From the NCBI RefSeq assembly GCF_022836475.1, contig NZ_BQXH01000009.1:38233-102232 (forward strand): a stretch of DNA of 64,000 nucleotides, written 5' to 3'. This document shows positions 24,352-32,755 of the stretch, in pieces. A program made the position numbers and the translations under genes. Within the stretch, counting starts at the first letter, position 1. Each line of letters opens with the position of its first letter. Under the pieces are notes generated by a model. That model was not told the DNA's origin. It worked only from the letters and a program-made list of their open reading frames with translations, and did not search any database. Origin of the DNA: Ligilactobacillus pabuli. Its GTDB lineage: Bacteria > Bacillota > Bacilli > Lactobacillales > Lactobacillaceae.

Positions 24352-25326
24352 ATGAAAGTAAAAAAGATGTCCATTAGATTGGTCCAGGTATTATTCGCAT
24401 TAGGAGCAATGTTGTTAATTGTCGCAGGGTGTACTCCAAAGACTGAGCATACATCCTTCCAGAAAATCGGCAATGGATCTGACTCACGGGTCACCTACTA
24501 TTATCAAAAAGATAAGGTGGTCAAACAGACCACGGCCAACAAGATCACATATGCAACATTGCGGGTCAACAATAATGCTGAAGCTAAAAAAGCCGTTAAA
24601 TCAACGCTTAAAAAGTATAACGATACTAAAGGTGTAACAGATAAGATCACTTATCATGACAGCTACTTGGACGAAAAGGTCACAGTTGACTTATCTAAGG
24701 CTTCAGTCAAGGATTTCTTGAAGTTAGCTGGAACAAATTCCTCAACCGACTCTGATAAGAAAGCCAAGTTTATCAGTTTTGAAAAGAGTGAGAAACTGAT
24801 AAAGAAACAGGGTTTTACCAAAATTGAAGATGGTAAATTCAAGAGTTTGCCTAAGGCAGATTTGAAAGTTAAAAAGGCCATTTCAATGGACCAATTTAAT
24901 TCCATCAAATTAGCCAAAGATAAGCAAGCTGGGACAACTGTTGATGAATTAACGAAAGAGTTTGGCAAACCAGATAATACTAGTGAAGGTTCAGCTTCTG
25001 GCAGTTATACTTGGTACACTAACTACACCAAGACTGGTTATGTTAGAGTTTCAACGAATGACAAGAAAGAAGCAACTTCGAAGTTCTTGTTACAACCTTC
25101 AGTTGAAAATAAGAAATTCACTCCAGAAAAATATGATGCAGTGAACAAGGAAATCAGTCAAGATGAATTATTAGACCAAATGGGAGCACCATACCAAGTT
25201 CAAATGACACCAACCATCGGATTGATTTACTACATTACTAAGGATGAAAGCGGCCAGAACATTAAAGGCCAATATTTGTTTGAAGTTCGCGATGGCAAAG
25301 TAGTCGGGAAACAGGCTAAGGAATAA
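24352..25326 (+). CDS. Lipoprotein with DUF1307-like and DUF3862-like domains
   Basis: Secreted, lipid-anchored protein of 324 residues. The signal peptide (KVKKMSIRLVQ, then a hydrophobic run) ends in the lipobox IVAGC with Cys at residue 27. The first half (TSFQKIGNGSDSRVTYYYQKDKV and the DKITYHDSYLDEKVTVDL segment) resembles the DUF1307/YehR-type lipoproteins. The second half holds repeated BLIP-like motifs: DQFNSIKLAK with TVDELTKEFGKPD, and later EKYDAVNKEI with SQDELLDQMGAPYQ, as in DUF3862 proteins. Function is unknown. An AGGAGG site precedes the ATG. Its promoter has a cre site, so expression should depend on carbon source. Confidence 0.78.
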   Translation: MKVKKMSIRLVQVLFALGAMLLIVAGCTPKTEHTSFQKIGNGSDSRVTYYYQKDKVVKQTTANKITYATLRVNNNAEAKKAVKSTLKKYNDTKGVTDKITYHDSYLDEKVTVDLSKASVKDFLKLAGTNSSTDSDKKAKFISFEKSEKLIKKQGFTKIEDGKFKSLPKADLKVKKAISMDQFNSIKLAKDKQAGTTVDELTKEFGKPDNTSEGSASGSYTWYTNYTKTGYVRVSTNDKKEATSKFLLQPSVENKKFTPEKYDAVNKEISQDELLDQMGAPYQVQMTPTIGLIYYITKDESGQNIKGQYLFEVRDGKVVGKQAKE

Positions 25327-25351
25327 ATAGTGACCTACTTTAAATTATGAC

Positions 25352-25390
25352 AAAAAACGTTATCTGCTGCTGGGCAGGTAACGTTTTTTT
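25352..25390. terminator. Terminator between lipoprotein and crcB genes
   Basis: AACGTTATCTGC (25357-25368) pairs with GCAGGTAACGTT, with an A run before and T run after, so it works in both directions. Confidence 0.9.
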
Positions 25391-25742
25391 AGCAGATTTT
25401 GCCACATAAAAGCCCCAGCATTAAAATGGCTGGGCCACCAAGGTATGAGGCTAAGGCGTAAGGGGCGAGTTGTCGGGGCTGATTACGTGTTAATGTAAGT
25501 AATTCAACGTTAAAAGTTGAAAAAGTAGTGAAACCGCCCATGAGACCAATGCCAAGAATTTGGTAGAGACTCGTTGGTAGTTTTAATCCGACCAACATTC
25601 CCAGCAAAAATGAGCCAAGCAGATTGATGATGAGTGTTGCCCACGGAAAGGCTCGCTGAACATGCTGTTTGAACCAAGTTGTCAAGATAAACCGCAGGCT
25701 GGCACCTAAACCAGCCCCTAGAGCGACTAGCAAGGGAGTCAT
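25389..25742 (-). CDS. crcB: Fluoride channel, CrcB/Fluc family (second of a pair)
   Basis: Small membrane protein of 117 residues with four hydrophobic segments. The family marks are ASLRFIL near residue 15, LIINLLGSFLLG near 40 with the pore asparagine, and GFTTFSTF near 77 with the central Na+ and phenylalanine-box region. Gram-positive bacteria often carry two crcB genes whose products form a heterodimer that exports fluoride. Its ATG overlaps the stop of the upstream crcB by 4 bp, so translation is coupled. No fluoride riboswitch was found upstream of the pair. Confidence 0.93.
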   Translation of the reverse strand: MTPLLVALGAGLGASLRFILTTWFKQHVQRAFPWATLIINLLGSFLLGMLVGLKLPTSLYQILGIGLMGGFTTFSTFNVELLTLTRNQPRQLAPYALASYLGGPAILMLGLLCGKIC

Positions 25743-26125
25743 TTGGTCACACCCTTTCTAGCGGTTAACTGGCCGGCGAGAAGATAACCCAACCAAGCAG
25801 CGAGGTAGCCTCCGAGAATCGAAAGTAACAGATATAGGCTGCCGCTCAGGTAAGAGTGGTTAATAAAAGCCTGGTCTAGGTCGTTACAAAACGAAGAAAA
25901 GGTCGTAAAAGCACCAACAAAGCCAGTACCGAGGCCGGTGCTCAGCCAACCGGCAGAAACTTGGCGTTCAATAATGTAATAAGTGATCAATGCCAGCAAG
26001 AAACAGCCGACTAGATTGATCAATAGTGTTGTGGTTTGGCCAGGAAATAAGCTGACTAGTTCATAGCGACTTAAACCGCCCAGACAGCCAAAGAAAAAGA
26101 CACTGAATAAACTCTTACGGTCCAT
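25739..26125 (-). CDS. crcB: Fluoride channel, CrcB/Fluc family (first of a pair)
   Basis: First gene of the crcB pair, 128 residues. It has the same order of marks: GGLSRYELV near residue 15, LLINLVGCFLLA near 36 and GFVGAFTTFSSF near 70; the last segment is longer than in the partner. Four hydrophobic segments are visible. Predicted to form a dual-topology dimer that lets fluoride leave the cell. A GAGGAGG site precedes ATG 26125 and a sigma-A promoter lies about 45 bp further upstream. Confidence 0.93.
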   Translation of the reverse strand: MDRKSLFSVFFFGCLGGLSRYELVSLFPGQTTTLLINLVGCFLLALITYYIIERQVSAGWLSTGLGTGFVGAFTTFSSFCNDLDQAFINHSYLSGSLYLLLSILGGYLAAWLGYLLAGQLTARKGVTK

Positions 26126-26164
26126 GTGATGGCCTCCTCGGATAATTTGTGAAACATGAATGCT

Positions 26165-26193
26165 AGTATAGCGAAATTAGTGAGCTTTTTCAA
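26165..26193 (-). promoter_or_regulatory. Promoter of crcB pair
   Basis: On the minus strand TTGAAA (26193-26188), 17 bp and TATACT (26170-26165). Confidence 0.7.
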
Positions 26194-26287
26194 TGGTGAC
26201 AGAGAAGACAGATTAGTATGATTATCAGAGATTCCATGTTATCTTGGGGTAAATTAGTCAGTTGAGCTAATATGAGGAGGAGCAAGC

Positions 26288-27103
26288 ATGTCACAGAAGT
26301 ACAAGTTAGTTGCCGTCGATATGGACGGGACCTTTTTAAACGATCAAAAAGACTACGATCGTCAACACTTTGCCAGCTTATACCGGCAAATGCAAGCCCA
26401 AGGTGTCCAGTTTGTTGTTGCTAGCGGTAATCAGTTTTATCAACTCAAAACTTTCTTTGCAGACTTTCCGGAAATCATTTATATCGCAGACAATGGAGCT
26501 TATATTCGCAACTTGCACACGAAATATTTTGAGTCACATTTTCAAACTGACCATGCACAAGCTATTTTAGATCAATTGTTGGAATATCCTGGTTTAGCGG
26601 CCGAGTTGGTAGTGAGTGGCTTAAAGAGTGCATACGTGCTTGAGACAAGTACTGCGCAATTCATGGAAGAGGCTCACTTTTATAATCGGCGGCTGCAGGT
26701 AGTCTCATCATTTGCTGAAATCAATGAAGAGATCACCAAGTACTCCTTTAATTATGAGACACCAGTAGAGCGAGATTTTATGGCACGACTGCAAAAACAG
26801 TTAGCCCAGATAGGGGAGCTGACGACTAGTGGGCATGGTAATTTTGACGTGATCCAGCCGGGTCTGCATAAAGCGAGCGGACTAAAATTTTTAGGACGGC
26901 GCTTGGGAATCCCATTGGAGGAGATGTGTGCTTTTGGTGATGGCGGGAATGACTTAGAGATGTTAGCGGCAGTGGGCGATGGAGTTGCGATGGCCAATGG
27001 AGCACCAGAGGTTCAACGGATTGCTCGCCACCAAACCACAACTAACAATGAACAGGGTGTTTTGCAGTACCTAGACCAAGTTTTGGCGAATAATCAGCGA
27101 TAA
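26288..27103 (+). CDS. HAD-superfamily Cof-type phosphatase
   Basis: Cytosolic phosphatase of 271 residues, Cof/YidA type (class IIB cap). The nucleophile motif is VDMDGTFLND (residues 10-19), motif II is VVASGNQF, the conserved Lys lies in LHKASGLKFLG, and motif IV is FGDGGNDLEML. AGGAGG precedes ATG 26288. Substrates of such enzymes are small sugar phosphates or cofactor phosphates; FMN or pyridoxal phosphate are common for relatives, but nothing here decides between them. It stands in front of the MoaF-like gene with an inverted repeat in between. Confidence 0.88.
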   Translation: MSQKYKLVAVDMDGTFLNDQKDYDRQHFASLYRQMQAQGVQFVVASGNQFYQLKTFFADFPEIIYIADNGAYIRNLHTKYFESHFQTDHAQAILDQLLEYPGLAAELVVSGLKSAYVLETSTAQFMEEAHFYNRRLQVVSSFAEINEEITKYSFNYETPVERDFMARLQKQLAQIGELTTSGHGNFDVIQPGLHKASGLKFLGRRLGIPLEEMCAFGDGGNDLEMLAAVGDGVAMANGAPEVQRIARHQTTTNNEQGVLQYLDQVLANNQR

Positions 27104-27113
27104 ATAATTAAAA

Positions 27114-27142
27114 AGTTTAACTTACTTATTGTAAGTTAAACT
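27114..27142. promoter_or_regulatory. Inverted repeat (12-bp arms, 5-bp loop), probable operator
   Basis: AGTTTAACTTAC (27114-27125) and GTAAGTTAAACT (27131-27142) are perfect inverted copies. The repeat overlaps TTGTAA (27129-27134), which with TATGAT 17 bp later would be the promoter of the next gene. No T run follows, so it is a better operator than terminator. The core ACTTAC-N5-GTAAGT is identical to 6419-6435. Confidence 0.6.
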
Positions 27143-27188
27143 AGAAAGGTGTATGATAAGTTCAAGTTAAAAAATATGGAGGTCGATG

Positions 27189-27515
27189 ATGATGACAGCA
27201 CAAAATATTATTGGAAACACATATCTATATGATTTTGGTGAAGGTTCTAAGTATCAATTACACTTTGTTGACGGGACACATTTGGAAGTGACTGTGGTTG
27301 AGGATGGCTTTTATGCTCCGGGCACGATCAATCATTTTGACATTGAGATCACTTCTTTGGCTGCTGGCCTCAATATGATCACTTGGACAGAAGCTGAAAG
27401 CCATAATACAGTGACTCACGTTGATGACTTTAATCAACTGATCAGCTATACAAATATCACAAGTGTGCCAAACGATGAATTCTGGCGCCTTAAGGGAAAA
27501 ATTATTCCCCAATAA
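27189..27515 (+). CDS. MoaF-like small calycin-fold protein
   Basis: About 108 residues. Three ATG codons in a row (27186, 27189, 27192) could start it; 27189 or 27192 sit best after GGAGG. The sequence reads IIGNTYLYDFGEGSKYQLHF, VDGTHLEVTVVE, INHFDIEITSLAAGLNMITWTEAESHNTVTHVDD, and a closing FWRLKGKIIPQ. The 'YxYDFG-Y-LHF-DG' and 'ITWTE' patterns match the MoaF/phenolic-acid-decarboxylase-like beta-barrels. MoaF relatives are small-molecule binding proteins of unclear role; I see no molybdenum cofactor genes. The operator in front suggests induction by a chemical signal. Confidence 0.6.
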   Translation: MMTAQNIIGNTYLYDFGEGSKYQLHFVDGTHLEVTVVEDGFYAPGTINHFDIEITSLAAGLNMITWTEAESHNTVTHVDDFNQLISYTNITSVPNDEFWRLKGKIIPQ

Positions 27516-27527
27516 AAATTGTTAGTA

Positions 27528-27576
27528 AAGAGGTCTGGACCTTTCTTGTTGATGAGAAAGATCCAGACCCCTTTTT
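27528..27576 (+). terminator. Terminator after MoaF-like gene
   Basis: AGGTCTGGA...CTTTCT (27531-27546) pairs with AGAAAG-TCCAGACC (27555-27569), then TTTTT. Confidence 0.85.
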
Positions 27577-27578
27577 GA

Positions 27579-28853
27579 TTATTTAAATTGAGCGATATAT
27601 TTTTGAGATTTTTCTTCGTCAAATTCGTGTTCTGATTTGCCGATTACAACTGTTGCGAGTGAATTACCAACAACATTGACAGCTGTTCGACCCATATCAA
27701 CGATTCGGTCAATTCCTGCAATGAAGGTCAAGCCGCTCATTGGAACACCAATCGTAGCGATGGTTGCTAGTAAAACCACGAAGGAGGCACCAGGGACACC
27801 CGCCATTCCCTTGGAAGTTAACATTAAAACGATCAGTAAGGTTAACTGTTGGCCTAAGGAAAGATGAATATCGTAGGCTTGAGCTAAAAAGAGTGCTGCT
27901 AATGACTGATAAATTGCTGAACCATCAAGGTTAAAAGTATAACCAGTTGGAATTACAAAGGAAACAATTCCTTGTTTGACGCCAAACTTCTGCATTTTTT
28001 CCATCATTTTTGGCAAAACGGCTTCTGAACTAGCAGTTGAAAAGGCTAAGATAATTTCATCTTTGATGACACGTAACAGGTCAGTTAATTTAAATTTGAA
28101 TATCTTGGCTACGATCCCCATAACTACCAGAACGAAAAGCAGCATAGTCACATAAGTAATTGCAACGAAGTAGCCTAATGGTAATAGGGCATTGATCCCC
28201 ATTCGAGCTAAGGTTACTCCAATTAAAGCACAGACCCCAATTGGTGCAGTCTTCATCACCCAGTTGGTGATCTTAAACATGACTTCTTGTACGGCAGTTA
28301 AGAAATCGACGATAATTTTCCCACGTTCACCGATGGCAGAAATTCCTAAACCAAAGAAAACGGAAAATAAGATCACTGGCATCATGTCCCCGTTAGCTAA
28401 CGCCTTAAAAATATTAGTAGGAATAATGCCTAAAAGGGTCGCCCAAATGCCGGGATTGCTTTTAGCTGATTTAGCAGTTGCAACATACTGACTGATGTCG
28501 GAACCATGAAGTGTCTTGATATCGATCAGAGTCCCAGGGTGAAAGATATTAGCGACGATCATACCTAAGATAATAGCGATCGTACTTAAAATTTCAAAAT
28601 AAATCAGGGTTTTTAAGCCGATCCGTCCTAATTCCTTTATGTCTCCCATATTGGCGATCCCAACCGTGAGACAAGAAACGACAATCGGTAAAACGATCAT
28701 TTGAATTAAACCGATAAACATACTACCGATATTTTGCATGGCAGTGATTGCTAAATCGTTATGGTAAAAGATGATGCCAAGGATCACACCGAGGATCAAG
28801 CCAATCAGTATTTGCCAGCCTAAAGATAATTTTAAAAATTTATATTGTTTCAT
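27579..28853 (-). CDS. Dicarboxylate/amino-acid:cation symporter (DAACS family)
   Basis: Secondary transporter of the GltP/DctA family for glutamate, aspartate or C4-dicarboxylates with H+ or Na+. ATG 28853 has AGGGA seven bases upstream and gives 424 residues. The family marks are SLGWQILIGLILGVILG at the N-terminus, IVLPIVVSCLTVGIANM, the hairpin-1 serine-rich loop AFSTASSEAVLPKMME, TGYTFNLDGSAIY and, near the end, AGIDRIVDMGRTAVNVVGN. Eight or so membrane segments plus two re-entrant loops are visible. Substrate choice cannot be told. It is convergent with the MoaF-like gene. Confidence 0.92.
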   Translation of the reverse strand: MKQYKFLKLSLGWQILIGLILGVILGIIFYHNDLAITAMQNIGSMFIGLIQMIVLPIVVSCLTVGIANMGDIKELGRIGLKTLIYFEILSTIAIILGMIVANIFHPGTLIDIKTLHGSDISQYVATAKSAKSNPGIWATLLGIIPTNIFKALANGDMMPVILFSVFFGLGISAIGERGKIIVDFLTAVQEVMFKITNWVMKTAPIGVCALIGVTLARMGINALLPLGYFVAITYVTMLLFVLVVMGIVAKIFKFKLTDLLRVIKDEIILAFSTASSEAVLPKMMEKMQKFGVKQGIVSFVIPTGYTFNLDGSAIYQSLAALFLAQAYDIHLSLGQQLTLLIVLMLTSKGMAGVPGASFVVLLATIATIGVPMSGLTFIAGIDRIVDMGRTAVNVVGNSLATVVIGKSEHEFDEEKSQKYIAQFK

Positions 28854-29006
28854 GTTCAAGTCCCTTTCTCATAAACTCCGCCTACTATTGTACACCAAAT
28901 TACGAACTATTTTAAATATATTTATTTATTTTTCAGAAAAAAGGCGATAAATAAGCTTTTTGAAAGAGTAATGTTTTGCTATCAGTGGTTAAAAGGGGAT
29001 TGTGTA

Positions 29007-29054
29007 TCAAAAAACCGTAACTAACTTTCAACTAGTAAAAGTTAGTTACGGTTT
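29007..29054 (-). terminator. Terminator of degV-family gene
   Basis: 17-bp perfect stem: AAACCGTAACTAACTTT (29012-29028) with AAAGTTAGTTACGGTTT (29038-29054). On the minus strand six T follow. Confidence 0.9.
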
Positions 29055-29062
29055 GATAGTTG

Positions 29063-29926
29063 TTAATTTTGCGATTCGTTAACTGGCTGAGCAGTTAGTG
29101 TAATAATTCCGATGGCTTTTAAGCCTGTATGTGTCATGATGATTGGGCTTGTAAGCTCTGCAATAAATTCAGCAGTAGGGTTGTCGCCAATCAGAATATC
29201 TTTGACTTTAGCCAAGGCGGTACTGTCTGCAGCAACGTTGGGTAAGGCTAAAGCTTGAATTTGTTTATCTTTAAGCTGTTGGCTGAGCTTTTCACAGAAT
29301 TTAAACCAGCTCTTAGTGTTCCTTCCCTTAGAAACAACATCTAATGATTTATTCTTGAGTTCAGCGACCACTTTAATGTTAGCCAGCTTGGTAAAGGCAC
29401 CCAGCATTTTGTTAACGCGTCCACCAGCGACTAAGCAGTCAAGACTGTCGATCATCACATGCACGGTTGTCCGAGCACAAATTTCAGCACAGTGGAGTTT
29501 AATATATTCAATGCTTTTACCGGCAGCGACATCTTTAGCAGCGGCGATAACTTGAAAAGCTGCACCACGGTCGATTGACTTGCTGTTGATGACAGTTACA
29601 TCTGTCTGGGAGATTGCTGCAGCTTGCTGAGCGGCTGATAAAGTGCCGCTTAAAGCGTCTGAAAGTACGATGGCAATGACTGAGCTGCCATCTTTACCTA
29701 ATTCGTCATAAGCGTTTACGAAACGGCCTAATGAAGGCTGACTAGTTTTGGGAATGCTGCCTTCTTTTAAGAATTCGACCAGTTTTTCTCGACTGATATC
29801 TTCACCGTCAATATAATTAGTACCGTTAACTTCAATTGACAGTGGTACGATGGTGATTCCATATTGTTCAATTTCTTGGTGAGTCAAAAGAACAGAGGAA
29901 TCCGTTAAAATTTTAATGTTTTTCAT
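29063..29926 (-). CDS. DegV-family protein (fatty-acid-binding FakB type)
   Basis: Cytosolic protein of 287 residues. The DegV pattern is clear: ILTDSSVLLTHQEIEQYGITIVPLSIEVNG at the start, TSQPSLGRFVNAY near residue 60 for the lipid headgroup, VIVLSDALSGTLSAAQQAA near 83, and LDCLVAGGRVNK near 165. FakB proteins hold a fatty acid while the kinase FakA phosphorylates it for phospholipid synthesis. No FakA gene is present. The ATG at 29926 has AGGAG nine bases upstream. The start of the second helix (GDNPTAEFIAELTSPIIMTHTGLKAIGI) is normal and nothing seems lost. Confidence 0.9.
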   Translation of the reverse strand: MKNIKILTDSSVLLTHQEIEQYGITIVPLSIEVNGTNYIDGEDISREKLVEFLKEGSIPKTSQPSLGRFVNAYDELGKDGSSVIAIVLSDALSGTLSAAQQAAAISQTDVTVINSKSIDRGAAFQVIAAAKDVAAGKSIEYIKLHCAEICARTTVHVMIDSLDCLVAGGRVNKMLGAFTKLANIKVVAELKNKSLDVVSKGRNTKSWFKFCEKLSQQLKDKQIQALALPNVAADSTALAKVKDILIGDNPTAEFIAELTSPIIMTHTGLKAIGIITLTAQPVNESQN

Positions 29927-30174
29927 TAGTATGAAGCTCCTATGTGAACTTAGATTAGTCTAATAATACCACACTTTTGCCAAAAATTATTAATTACTCA
30001 AAGGACTTGTCACGTAATAAGATTGCGGGTGTCTAGTGGAAAAAATTGAAGAAAGCTTGTTGTTGAGGGAATGCAACCAGCAGTTGCGCAGCTAGCGCGA
30101 ATGATTAGCGGGCATTACAGTGTACTTTTAGGGTGAGAGAGTGCATAGTTAAGAAAAGAGAGGAGGAATTTACC

Positions 30175-30516
30175 ATGGCACTAGTTTTAGGTCAGAGGAT
30201 CAAGGAAGAAAGAGAAAAGAATCAGTTAACACAAGATGACTTAGCGAATATTTTGAATGTTAGTCGACAAACAATTTCTAAGTGGGAACTTGGGTCAGCT
30301 TATCCGGATACAGAGCGTTTAATTGAAATTAGCGATTACTTCCACATTTCTTTGGACAGCTTAATTAAGGGTGACCCGGAGTTAAAGGAGAGGATCGTCG
30401 TGAATAATCAAAATAACCATAGTAGTTTTTGGGACTTCATGATGCGGACTGGATGGATGGTCGCAATCGCTATTGTTTGGATCATTGGTCGAATGATTAT
30501 CGCAGTTTGGGGTTAG
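30175..30516 (+). CDS. XRE regulator with C-terminal membrane segment
   Basis: 113 residues from ATG 30175, which has AGGAGG at ideal spacing. Residues 1-65 are a helix-turn-helix of the XRE/Cro type: LGQRIKEEREKNQLTQDDLANILNVSRQTISKWELGSAYPD and SDYFHISLDSLIKGD. After a polar linker, the last 30 residues form one hydrophobic helix (GWMVAIAIVWIIGRMIIAVWG). Such short 'helix-turn-helix plus membrane tail' proteins are common in lactobacilli, and tethering may let them sense the membrane. No target gene is apparent; it is monocistronic with a terminator. Confidence 0.82.
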   Translation: MALVLGQRIKEEREKNQLTQDDLANILNVSRQTISKWELGSAYPDTERLIEISDYFHISLDSLIKGDPELKERIVVNNQNNHSSFWDFMMRTGWMVAIAIVWIIGRMIIAVWG

Positions 30517-30544
30517 ATAACGTGAAAAAGATTATTAAAGATTG

Positions 30545-30587
30545 GCGTAACATGAGCTGAAATAAGCGAATGTTACGCTATTTTTTT
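30545..30587 (+). terminator. Terminator after XRE gene
   Basis: GCGTAACAT (30545-30553) pairs with ATGTTACGC (30570-30578), then TATTTTTTT. Confidence 0.9.
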
Positions 30588-30680
30588 ATGGTTAATTTTT
30601 GGAAATTGAGCAAATTGAGTGGCAAAAACATGAAAAATTTGCAAAAAGTGTGATTTTTTTGTGCTTATTTCTGAAAATCG

Positions 30681-30745
30681 TGCTACAATTAACCATATCA
30701 TAAATGCGAACTATTAGACCTTTGCTTATGTTAAAGTTCGTAATA
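30681..30745 (+). promoter_or_regulatory. Promoter and two PurBox-like sites upstream of NCS2 permease
   Basis: Extended -10 TGCTACAAT (30681-30689) is followed by AAATGCGAACTAT (30702-30714) and, inverted, AAAGTTCGTAATA (30733-30745). Both match the PurR box pattern AWWWNCGAACWWT with an 18-bp gap. No purine riboswitch fold was found. Confidence 0.55.
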
Positions 30746-30760
30746 TAGGAGGAAGTAAGT

Positions 30761-32218
30761 GTGGATCATTTTTTCCAGTTAAAAAAATCAGGGACTACTG
30801 TTGGGACAGAAATTAGTGCGGGATTAACTACATTTTTTGCAATGTCATATGCTTTGTTTGTTGTTCCAGGAGTCTTGAATCAAGCAGGAATCCCAGGACA
30901 AGCTGCCTTTTTAGCAACAATTATTGCTTCAGTAGTCGGGACGCTGATCATGGGATTATTTGCCAATGTTCCTTATGCTCTAGCACCCGGAATCGGTTTG
31001 AATGCATTTTTTACATATACAGTGGTAATGAGTTTAGGGTTCCGCTGGCAAGAAGCTTTGGCACTAGTCTTCTTTTGCGGGATTGTTAATATTTTGATCA
31101 CCGTGACTAAGATCCGTAAAATGTTGATTTCTGCAATTCCAGCTAATCTGCAAATTGCGATCAGCGGTGGGATCGGTTGTTTTATTGCTTATATTGGGAT
31201 CAAAAACGCGGGCTTAGTTCAATTCACAACTAATGCTGGTGATATTTTAAGCATTAATAACCAACCATTTTCTGCAGCTAAGGAACATTTTGCCCATGGT
31301 ATCTCTGGCGTTGTTTCTGGCGGCGGAATCGTTCCAGCCTTGAGCAACTTTAACAATCCTCAGGTCAACTTGGCAGTGATTGGAATCATCCTAACAGTTA
31401 TTTTATTGGTTAAAAAAGTTCCAGCTGCACTTTTAGTTGGGATCTTGCTGACAACTGTGATTGGCATCCCAATGGGCGTGACTGATTTGCATCTTTCAGG
31501 AGCATACTCATTTGGTGCTTCAGTTGCAGAACTAAAGAATACATTTTTAGCTGCCTTTGGTTCACAAGGAATGGGTAGTTTGTTTACTGATGCACACCGG
31601 ATCCCATTAGTATTAGTGACAATTTTGTCCTTTAGTTTGTCAGATACTTTTGACTCACTGGGAACTTTTATTGGAACAGGTCGCCAAACAGGGATCTTCT
31701 CTGGTGAAGAAGAATTGGCCTTAGAACAACAACCAGGTTTCAAGTCTAAGTTGGATAAGGCTTTGTTTGCTGATTCCATTGCAACTGGTGTTGGTTCATT
31801 ATTTGGTACTTCAAATATTACTGCTTACGTTGAAAGTTCTGCCGGGATCGGTGCTGGCGGTCGGACTGGTCTAACTAGTGTAACTGTTGCAGTGATGTTT
31901 ATCTTGAGTGCTTTCTTATCACCGTTCTTATCGATTATCCCATCTGTCGCAGTTGCCCCATCATTGATCATGGTGGGTGTGATGATGATGAGTAACTTTA
32001 GCGATATTCCTTGGAAAGACTTAGAAGAAGCCATTCCAGCCTTTATGGCCTCGATCGTCATGGCTTACACTTACAACATTACTTACGGGATCGCTTTTGG
32101 CTTTATTTTCTACACATTAGTTAAAACGGTTTTGGGCAAAGGCAAGCAGGTTCATCCGTTGATTTGGATCGTGTCATTGCTATTTATCATTAACTTCGCT
32201 GTTTTAGCGATTATCTAA
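30761..32218 (+). CDS. NCS2-family purine (adenine/guanine/hypoxanthine) permease
   Basis: Proton-coupled nucleobase importer of the AzgA/PbuG branch, 485 residues, starting at GTG 30761 after AGGAGG. The branch marks are GTEISAGLTTFFAMSYALFVVPGVL at the N-terminus, FANVPYALAPGIGLNAFFTY near residue 70, the substrate loop LSDTFDSLGTFIGTG near residue 300 and GTSNITAYVESSAGIGAGGRTGLT near residue 350. About twelve to fourteen membrane segments are visible. The upstream PurBox-like repeats tie its expression to purine levels, in line with salvage of the products that the purine operon makes de novo. Confidence 0.92.
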   Translation: MDHFFQLKKSGTTVGTEISAGLTTFFAMSYALFVVPGVLNQAGIPGQAAFLATIIASVVGTLIMGLFANVPYALAPGIGLNAFFTYTVVMSLGFRWQEALALVFFCGIVNILITVTKIRKMLISAIPANLQIAISGGIGCFIAYIGIKNAGLVQFTTNAGDILSINNQPFSAAKEHFAHGISGVVSGGGIVPALSNFNNPQVNLAVIGIILTVILLVKKVPAALLVGILLTTVIGIPMGVTDLHLSGAYSFGASVAELKNTFLAAFGSQGMGSLFTDAHRIPLVLVTILSFSLSDTFDSLGTFIGTGRQTGIFSGEEELALEQQPGFKSKLDKALFADSIATGVGSLFGTSNITAYVESSAGIGAGGRTGLTSVTVAVMFILSAFLSPFLSIIPSVAVAPSLIMVGVMMMSNFSDIPWKDLEEAIPAFMASIVMAYTYNITYGIAFGFIFYTLVKTVLGKGKQVHPLIWIVSLLFIINFAVLAII

Positions 32219-32228
32219 AAATTAATAG

Positions 32229-32275
32229 AGCATCACCATGTTAAAGTTTGTTAAAACATGGTGATGCTTTTTATT
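32229..32275 (+). terminator. Terminator after NCS2 permease
   Basis: AGCATCACCATGTT (32229-32242) pairs perfectly with AACATGGTGATGCT (32255-32268), then TTTTATTT. Confidence 0.92.
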
Positions 32276-32359
32276 TATCGAATTCCGGTTCGAATTTAAC
32301 GACTTCGTTGAGATTATAGGCTAAAATAAAGATGAAAAGTAGAGAAAGAAGTGGAAGTA

Positions 32360-32731
32360 ATGGGGAAAATACATAATTTAGAGCAGGATGGTTCAAATCG
32401 CAATTTACAAATTGATCAACAAACATCAGAACAGTATCAAACGGTGCTGCAGCAGTTACGCGATTTTCGGCAGAACCAAGGGTGGGCACCATTTCATAAT
32501 TTGAAAGACCTGGCGTTATCGTTAGATTTAGAAGCCGCTGAAGTGTTAGAAATTTTTCAGTGGCAGTCAGAAGATACACCGTTAACGCCGGAAAAAAGAG
32601 CACATTTGGAAGAAGAACTAGCTGATGTGTTGACCTACACTTTTTTTATGTGTGAACAATTGAATGTCGATCCACTAAAATTGGTGGCGGCTAAAACAAA
32701 AATTAATAATCGACGGACGTGGGATAAGTAG
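32360..32731 (+). CDS. MazG-like nucleotide pyrophosphohydrolase
   Basis: Small all-helical NTP pyrophosphatase of about 123 residues from ATG 32360 (a GTG at 32351 is also possible; neither has a strong ribosome site). The MazG-type metal site is seen as LALSLDLEAAEVLEIFQW near residue 55 and EEELADVLTYTFFMCEQL near residue 90, giving the ExxE and ExxD pattern. The length and the final KINNRRTWDK resemble the RS21-C6/iMazG type of house-cleaning dNTP hydrolases. The downstream ABC gene begins about 25 bp after the stop. Confidence 0.8.
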   Translation: MGKIHNLEQDGSNRNLQIDQQTSEQYQTVLQQLRDFRQNQGWAPFHNLKDLALSLDLEAAEVLEIFQWQSEDTPLTPEKRAHLEEELADVLTYTFFMCEQLNVDPLKLVAAKTKINNRRTWDK

Positions 32732-32755
32732 GCTACATGGATCGGAGGGACTGAA

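Noticed and set aside
26126..26287. Fluoride riboswitch upstream of the crcB pair
   Set aside because: The expected GGCGATGG-like core with pseudoknot bases is absent. Only a plain sigma-A promoter is found.
30661..30760. Purine riboswitch in front of the NCS2 permease
   Set aside because: The conserved loop and junction bases of the purine aptamer are not present. The visible inverted CGAAC/GTTCG sites fit PurR boxes better.
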